Source: a bacterium (GTDB taxonomy: Bacteria > Ratteibacteria > UBA8468 > B48-G9 > JAFGKM01). Taken from it: a stretch of DNA of 10,976 nucleotides. The notes beneath the pieces are model-generated. The model did no database searches. It was not told the DNA's origin and was given only the letters and a program-made list of their open reading frames with translations. Made by a program: the position numbers and the translations under genes. Positions 6,957-10,976 of the stretch are shown piece after piece (position 1 is the first letter of the stretch; every line of letters begins with the position of its first letter). The stretch is from contig JAOAEP010000028.1 of assembly GCA_026416755.1 (NCBI GenBank), forward strand, positions 1 through 10,976. Reading direction: 5' to 3'.

Positions 6957-7303
6957 CCTTTTAACCTCCTTATCTTCTCAAGATCAAAACTACCATATTT
7001 TTCATAAATTCTTATTGATAAAGCAGCAAGAAAACATATAACAGATAAATCAATAACTATAGAAGTTAAAACTAATGCTTGGGGCAAAGGATTTACAGAT
7101 TTTTCAACAAATTCCTTTATCTCCATCCCAGGAATAATTATAGGGGCAATACCATCTTCCTTATATCCAAGAGCAATAAAAAACAAATTAACAGCATAAC
7201 CAACAATGTTTAAACCAATTATCATTTTAATAATATTTTTTTTAACCATCATTCCATAAATTCCAACAAAAAACATAATAGCAATTGCTATAAAGATAAT
7301 CAT
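6953..7303 (-). CDS. mrpC: Mrp/Mnh-type antiporter subunit C, NuoK-like (116 aa)
   Basis: This three-helix subunit is related to NuoK of complex I and MbhG of hydrogenases. The diagnostic motif NPLPQALVLTSIVI is at residues 71-84, at the start of the third helix, after the second helix IIGLNIVGYAVNLFFIALGY. Length is normal. The start overlaps the mrpB stop by four bases and the end overlaps mrpD by four, so the three genes are translationally coupled. MrpC links the ion path between the large subunits in known structures. Confidence 0.93.
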   Translation of the reverse strand: MIIFIAIAIMFFVGIYGMMVKKNIIKMIIGLNIVGYAVNLFFIALGYKEDGIAPIIIPGMEIKEFVEKSVNPLPQALVLTSIVIDLSVICFLAALSIRIYEKYGSFDLEKIRRLKG

Positions 7304-7773
7304 TTAATATCTTCCTCCTTTTCAAAAAATTCAATTTTATTTTCTTTATATACAACTCTTGCCATTGAAAGTAAGACAATACCAAGAAATAAACTTGTTC
7401 CAACTTTCAAACCGATAGAAATATTACTAAACAATAAATTACCTCCACTCCAAAGAGAAAAAAGTTTCCCCTTATCAAAAATATTCAAAAAGAAAACTCC
7501 ACCCAAAAATCCAATTAAAGCCACCGAAAGAAACATAATTGCTCCAAGATTATGTAAAATGTCACTCTTATATAGAGAAAGTTTTAACAATACCTTTTCC
7601 TTCCCATAAGCAAGAAGTAAAAGAACAAAACAAGCAGAAATTATAACTCCTCCTGGGAAACCACCTCCAGGAGTTAAATGTCCATAAAATATAACCGAAA
7701 TTCCAAAAATAATTACAAAAGGTGTAACAATTTTACTTATAGTTTTTACTATTTCACTCATCCCTTTATTCAT
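7300..7773 (-). CDS. mrpB: Mrp/Mnh-type antiporter subunit B (157 aa)
   Basis: MrpB is a four-helix subunit, homologous to MbhF. The diagnostic motif GHLTPGGGFPGGV (31-43) follows the first helix, and SNISIGLKVGTSLFLGIVLL marks the last helix. The ATG at 7773 lies seven bases after GGGG and overlaps the stop of the preceding gene by eight bases. A second ATG four codons in is too close to its own purine stretch. The C-terminal tail is charged (KENKIEFFEKEEDIK). Together with the preceding MbhD/MbhE-like protein it forms the region thought to carry the sodium path in Mrp and Mbh complexes. Confidence 0.93.
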   Translation of the reverse strand: MNKGMSEIVKTISKIVTPFVIIFGISVIFYGHLTPGGGFPGGVIISACFVLLLLAYGKEKVLLKLSLYKSDILHNLGAIMFLSVALIGFLGGVFFLNIFDKGKLFSLWSGGNLLFSNISIGLKVGTSLFLGIVLLSMARVVYKENKIEFFEKEEDIK

Positions 7774-8299
7774 CCTTTTTCCCCTTTTTTCTCAATAAAA
7801 CCATAACTCCAACTATTGCTGTAAAAATAACTGTTGCCTCTCCAATTGTATCATAGCCACGAAAATCAAGAACTATTGCAGTTACAGAATTGGCTGATTT
7901 TAATTTAGTTGGTGCAAGATATAAGTACTTTTCGCCAACATGCATATTTGTTTTTCCAAACTCTGGGAATATAAAGTATGAGTAAGAAACAAAAGAAAGG
8001 AAAGATATAATAAGTATAAAAATAAAAAGAAAAGCATAAACTTTAGATGAAGTCATATCTGCGGTAACATCTCTTCCTGTAATTGCACAAAGTAAAATAA
8101 TTAAAGTCAAAATTTCAACAACAAGTTGTGTAATTGCTATATCAGGAGCACCAAGGATTAAAAAATAAATACTTAGAAGCATACCAACAGTTCCAAGAGA
8201 AACCAGAGAGGATATAAGTTTCCTTGAAAATACAGCAACTATTGACCCTATGATCATCATTAAAAGAATGAATATATGGAAACCTATATTTACTACCAT
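7766..8299 (-). CDS. MbhD+MbhE-like subunit equal to the C-terminal part of MrpA, as a separate protein (177 aa)
   Basis: In standard Mrp systems this region is fused to the end of MrpA; in Mbh hydrogenases it is separate as MbhD and MbhE. Here one protein carries both. The MbhD-like part (about residues 1-75) has LGAPDIAITQLVVEILT (49-65), including E62. The MbhE-like part (about 85-170) has IVLDFRGYDTIGEATVI (142-158), a motif known from the end of MrpA, with its D, R and E residues. There are about five to six helices. I start at the ATG at 8299, with GGAGG ten bases upstream; it overlaps the preceding stop by seven bases. An in-frame ATG 15 codons earlier would add a cysteine-containing leader and is less likely. 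Expected role: part of the sodium/proton path between the large subunits and MrpB/C. Confidence 0.9.
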   Translation of the reverse strand: MVVNIGFHIFILLMMIIGSIVAVFSRKLISSLVSLGTVGMLLSIYFLILGAPDIAITQLVVEILTLIILLCAITGRDVTADMTSSKVYAFLFIFILIISFLSFVSYSYFIFPEFGKTNMHVGEKYLYLAPTKLKSANSVTAIVLDFRGYDTIGEATVIFTAIVGVMVLLRKKGKKDE

Positions 8300-10125
8300 T
8301 CTTTCAATACCTCCATTATAAACACAATCCCTGCAATAACCCAAAAAATATACCTGGGTAAAAGCCCGTTTTGAAAACTTCTAATTTTTTCAGTTATAAT
8401 TAACATATATTTTCTTCCTTTTTTATAAATCTCATCTTTCACAAACATTTCAATTTTTTCAGAAACTTTTCCAGTAAAATTAAGAAATTTTTCAGAAATT
8501 TTATAAGAATCAAATAATCCTTTCTTTTCTATCTCATAAAATTCTTTAACTCCTCCTGTCTCATAAACTGTCTTATAAAAGTGTGAACCATCAAAATCAG
8601 TTATTTCTCTTGACAACATTTCACCACCAACAAAAACTTTTTTCTCTTTAAATTTTTGTGTCCATTTTGAAATATAGATATAAATTAAAAACACAATAAG
8701 AATAAAAAGATAGCCCCAGAAACTAACAATATTAATAAGTTTTATGTTTAGAGTATAAATTCCCTCATTAATAACTGGGTAGAAAATTTTATTTACAGCA
8801 AGTTTAGGAGATATTCCAAATAATATACAACCAATTGAAAGAATTCCAAAAGGTAAAATTATAAAAGGACTCTTTTCATTTATTTTTTGTTTTATTTCTC
8901 CTTTACCTACACCAAGGAAAGAATCATTTAATACTTTTACGAAAGAAGCAAGAGTCAAAGCACTACCAAGAAGTGAAATAATCATAGCGAGAAGAGAAAA
9001 GCCCGTTTTCTTTTTTATAAGCGCCTCACATATTATCCACTTTGAAACAAAACCATTGAAAGGAGGAACACCCGAAATAGATAAAGAAGCGATTGAAAAT
9101 GTTAAAAATGTAAATGGTAAAATTGAAGAAAAACCTCCATATTTTTCAAGTTCTCTACTTTCTGTTGTTTTTATCAATACACCTGCTCCTAAAAACAAAA
9201 GGGATTTAAAAATTGAATGATTTAAAAGATGATAAAGTCCTCCAAGAAGACCAATTGAAGTTCCACATGAAATTCCGAGAAAAATATAACCAATTTGACT
9301 TATACTGTGATATGCTAATAATCGTTTTATATCATGTTGAATTAAAGCAAGGAGAACTCCTGAAAGTAAAGTAACCATACCAATCAACATCATTATATTT
9401 TGCCAGACAATAGACCAATCAGGTTGAAAGATTGTATAATAAAATTTTATAAAAGCATAAATTCCTACTTTACTCATAGCCCCCGAAAATATTGCGCTTA
9501 TAGGTGTAGGTGCTGCAGGATATGTATCTGGAAGCCAACTATGCAAAGGAATTAAACCACTTTTTACCCCTGCACCTATAAAAATTGATAAGAAAAAAAG
9601 ATGTTTCCATAAATTAGCCGTCTCAATAAGATTTACACCAAGGATCCCAAATAAAAGAAAAATACTTCCTGCTCCTGTCATAATTATATATTTAATTGAA
9701 GCACTTTTTGCTTCATCTGTATTTTCATACAAAACAAGAAAGAAACTTGAAATTGTCATAAGTTCCCAAAAAATATAAAAAAGAATTAATGAAGAAGAAA
9801 GAACAACTCCAAGCATAGAACCAACAAAAAAGAAAAAAAGGCAATAATATATAAAATTAAATGATGTATTATACCAATAAGAATAAATCAAACATAATAA
9901 ACTTATAGAAGAAATCAAAATCGCAAAGAACATACTCAGTTTTTCCCAATTTGTAAGTTGAAAAGAATAAATCTTGAAAATATAAATAGAAGAGAAAAGA
10001 ATTAAAATAGAACCTATTATAGAAAATGTTATTCTAAGATTTCTATTAATTTTATAAGAAAGTAAATTTAAAAATGAAAAAGAAAAACTTATGAAAATTG
10101 GCAAAAACAAAAATTTAATATCCAA
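8293..10125 (-). CDS. Large antiporter-like subunit, MrpD/HyfB-like, with C-terminal extension (610 aa)
   Basis: This is a proton-conducting subunit of the NuoL/M/N family. Core residues are intact: E121 in FWELMTISS, K188 in GAGVKSGLIPLHSWLPD, K219 in GAMSKVGIY, K307 in LNHSIFKSLLF and K362 in PPFNGFVSK. The APTPISAIFSG form resembles MrpD/HyfB/HycC more than NuoL. After the core the chain continues with helices near 420-485, a hydrophilic segment (about 490-585) containing FDGSHFYKTVYETGG, and a last helix (590-606). This layout recalls large subunits of group 4 hydrogenases and formate hydrogenlyases. The start is TTG at 10125, backed by AGGAGG five bases upstream, and overlaps the preceding stop by 11 bases; the next methionine (residue 65) would cut away two helices. 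It sits between the two halves of a split MrpA. Confidence 0.9.
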   Translation of the reverse strand: MDIKFLFLPIFISFSFSFLNLLSYKINRNLRITFSIIGSILILFSSIYIFKIYSFQLTNWEKLSMFFAILISSISLLCLIYSYWYNTSFNFIYYCLFFFFVGSMLGVVLSSSLILFYIFWELMTISSFFLVLYENTDEAKSASIKYIIMTGAGSIFLLFGILGVNLIETANLWKHLFFLSIFIGAGVKSGLIPLHSWLPDTYPAAPTPISAIFSGAMSKVGIYAFIKFYYTIFQPDWSIVWQNIMMLIGMVTLLSGVLLALIQHDIKRLLAYHSISQIGYIFLGISCGTSIGLLGGLYHLLNHSIFKSLLFLGAGVLIKTTESRELEKYGGFSSILPFTFLTFSIASLSISGVPPFNGFVSKWIICEALIKKKTGFSLLAMIISLLGSALTLASFVKVLNDSFLGVGKGEIKQKINEKSPFIILPFGILSIGCILFGISPKLAVNKIFYPVINEGIYTLNIKLINIVSFWGYLFILIVFLIYIYISKWTQKFKEKKVFVGGEMLSREITDFDGSHFYKTVYETGGVKEFYEIEKKGLFDSYKISEKFLNFTGKVSEKIEMFVKDEIYKKGRKYMLIITEKIRSFQNGLLPRYIFWVIAGIVFIMEVLKEW

Positions 10126-10976
10126 AAAATCCTCCTTTTAAAAATAGATATAATATACCTAAAAAAAACGAAAAAAATCCACAAATTATTACAGAAAAAT
10201 TCATATAATTCAACCCATTAACTGGTTTTATTAAAGTACCATTCCTACTAATAAAGACATAAGAAAATATTCTCCACATATAAAGAAGTGTTAAAATAGA
10301 ACTCAACATAAGTAAAAAACTACAAATTAAATTTTTATTAAACAAAAATCCAGTAATTATATTAATTTTACCAAAAAATCCCAAAAAAGGAGGGAAACCA
10401 ATTACAGAAAGCATAGAAAATAAAAATCCACCTGTTAAAATGGGATAATTTCTCATAAGCCCACCCATCTTTGTAATATCTTTCGTTTCAAATATCTTTT
10501 CTATTATCCCTGCTGTTAAAAATAATCCTCCTTTTCCAATTGCATGTGCAATATAAAAAATTAAAACACCTTCTATACTTTTTGGATTTAGAGATAAAAT
10601 TCCAGAGAGTAAAAAACCCAGTTGACTCACTGTTGAATATGCAAGAATCTTTTTAATATCCTTTTCAATTAAAGCAATAACTCCTGCTATAAGACTGCTA
10701 AAAACACAAAGATATAAAACCCAGTTTATATTTCCTTCAACTACCAATGTTTTCCAATAAATTCTTAAAAGTCCATAAACCCCAATTTTAACAAGTACAG
10801 CAGCATGAAGAAAAGCAGTAACAGGAGTTGGAGCTACAGAAGCATCAGGAAGCCAAGTATGAAAAGGGAAAGTTGCTGACTTTGTGATAACTCCTATTAA
10901 AAATACAAAAAAAATAAAAGAAGAAATAGAATAACCACTCATTTTATAGAGAGAAAATGTACCTGTTTGTGAATAT
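10115..10976 (-). CDS. NuoL/MrpA-core-like antiporter subunit, C-terminal 286 residues, cut by right edge
   Basis: The frame is open from the right edge to the stop at 10115. A methionine at 10942 is internal, because the frame continues upstream (YSQTGTFSLYK before it) and the protein enters in the middle of the family core. Visible features are the helix 7 lysine in ITKSATFPFHTWLPD, APTPVTAFLHAAVLVKIGVY (the L-H-A-A-x-x-V-K form of NuoL and MrpA rather than MrpD), HAIGKGGLFLTAGIIEK followed by a T-K-D-I segment like that of MrpA, and the helix 12 lysine in FPPFLGFFGK. The chain ends soon after the core and has no MbhD/MbhE-like tail; that part is encoded separately at 7766-8299. Expected role: ion translocation as the distal large subunit. 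Confidence 0.88.
   Translation of the reverse strand, partial: YSQTGTFSLYKMSGYSISSFIFFVFLIGVITKSATFPFHTWLPDASVAPTPVTAFLHAAVLVKIGVYGLLRIYWKTLVVEGNINWVLYLCVFSSLIAGVIALIEKDIKKILAYSTVSQLGFLLSGILSLNPKSIEGVLIFYIAHAIGKGGLFLTAGIIEKIFETKDITKMGGLMRNYPILTGGFLFSMLSVIGFPPFLGFFGKINIITGFLFNKNLICSFLLMLSSILTLLYMWRIFSYVFISRNGTLIKPVNGLNYMNFSVIICGFFSFFLGILYLFLKGGFFGY
10131..10136 (-). promoter_or_regulatory. Ribosome binding site AGGAGG supporting a TTG start
   Basis: AGGAGG lies five bases before the TTG at 10125 and just before the stop of the preceding gene. It is the strongest such site in the antiporter operon and makes the rare start codon credible. Confidence 0.75.

Noticed and set aside
4430..10976. The operon as NADH dehydrogenase (complex I)
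   Set aside because: The presence of MrpB, MrpE, MrpF and MrpG signatures and the MbhD/MbhE-like protein identifies an Mrp module; complex I lacks these.

Overview
The window is strongly AT-rich and every gene I can support lies on the minus strand, so the text below follows transcription from the right end to the left. Shine-Dalgarno sites such as AGGAGG and GGGAGG point to a bacterium. An Mrp-type antiporter module beside [NiFe]-hydrogenase maturation genes, a radical SAM activase-like protein and a GH2 glycosidase suggest an anaerobic, carbohydrate-using fermenter, possibly from a poorly sampled lineage. The sequence alone does not fix the phylum.

Region 1 (10976 to 4430) is a tightly overlapped nine-gene membrane operon. 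It holds a NuoL/MrpA-core-like subunit (its 5' part is off the right edge), a 610-residue MrpD/HyfB-like subunit with a TTG start, an MbhD+MbhE-like protein (the part that is the C-terminus of MrpA in standard Mrp systems), and then MrpB, MrpC, MrpD, MrpE, MrpF and MrpG. This is the classical A-B-C-D-E-F-G order with two changes: MrpA is split, and an extra large antiporter-like subunit sits between its halves. The complex would have three large ion-translocating subunits, of which two are complete here.

Region 2 (4429 to 3077) continues the same transcription unit without a real gap: hypA, hypB and a HycI-type hydrogenase maturation protease. Nickel-insertion and endopeptidase genes directly behind the Mrp module imply that it belongs to a group 4 (Mbh/Ech-like) membrane-bound [NiFe] hydrogenase. 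The hydrogenase subunits are not in the window and would be expected upstream, beyond the right edge. The HypA is unusual because it lacks the whole zinc-ribbon segment.

Region 3 (2975 to 1) holds a small exported protein of unknown function with its own probable promoter, a radical SAM protein with extra cysteine clusters, and the N-terminal 475 residues of a cytoplasmic GH2 glycosidase that runs off the left edge. The link between this region and the hydrogenase genes is unclear. No tRNA, rRNA, CRISPR array, insertion sequence or clear terminator was seen, and no gene-free stretch exceeds about 100 bases.
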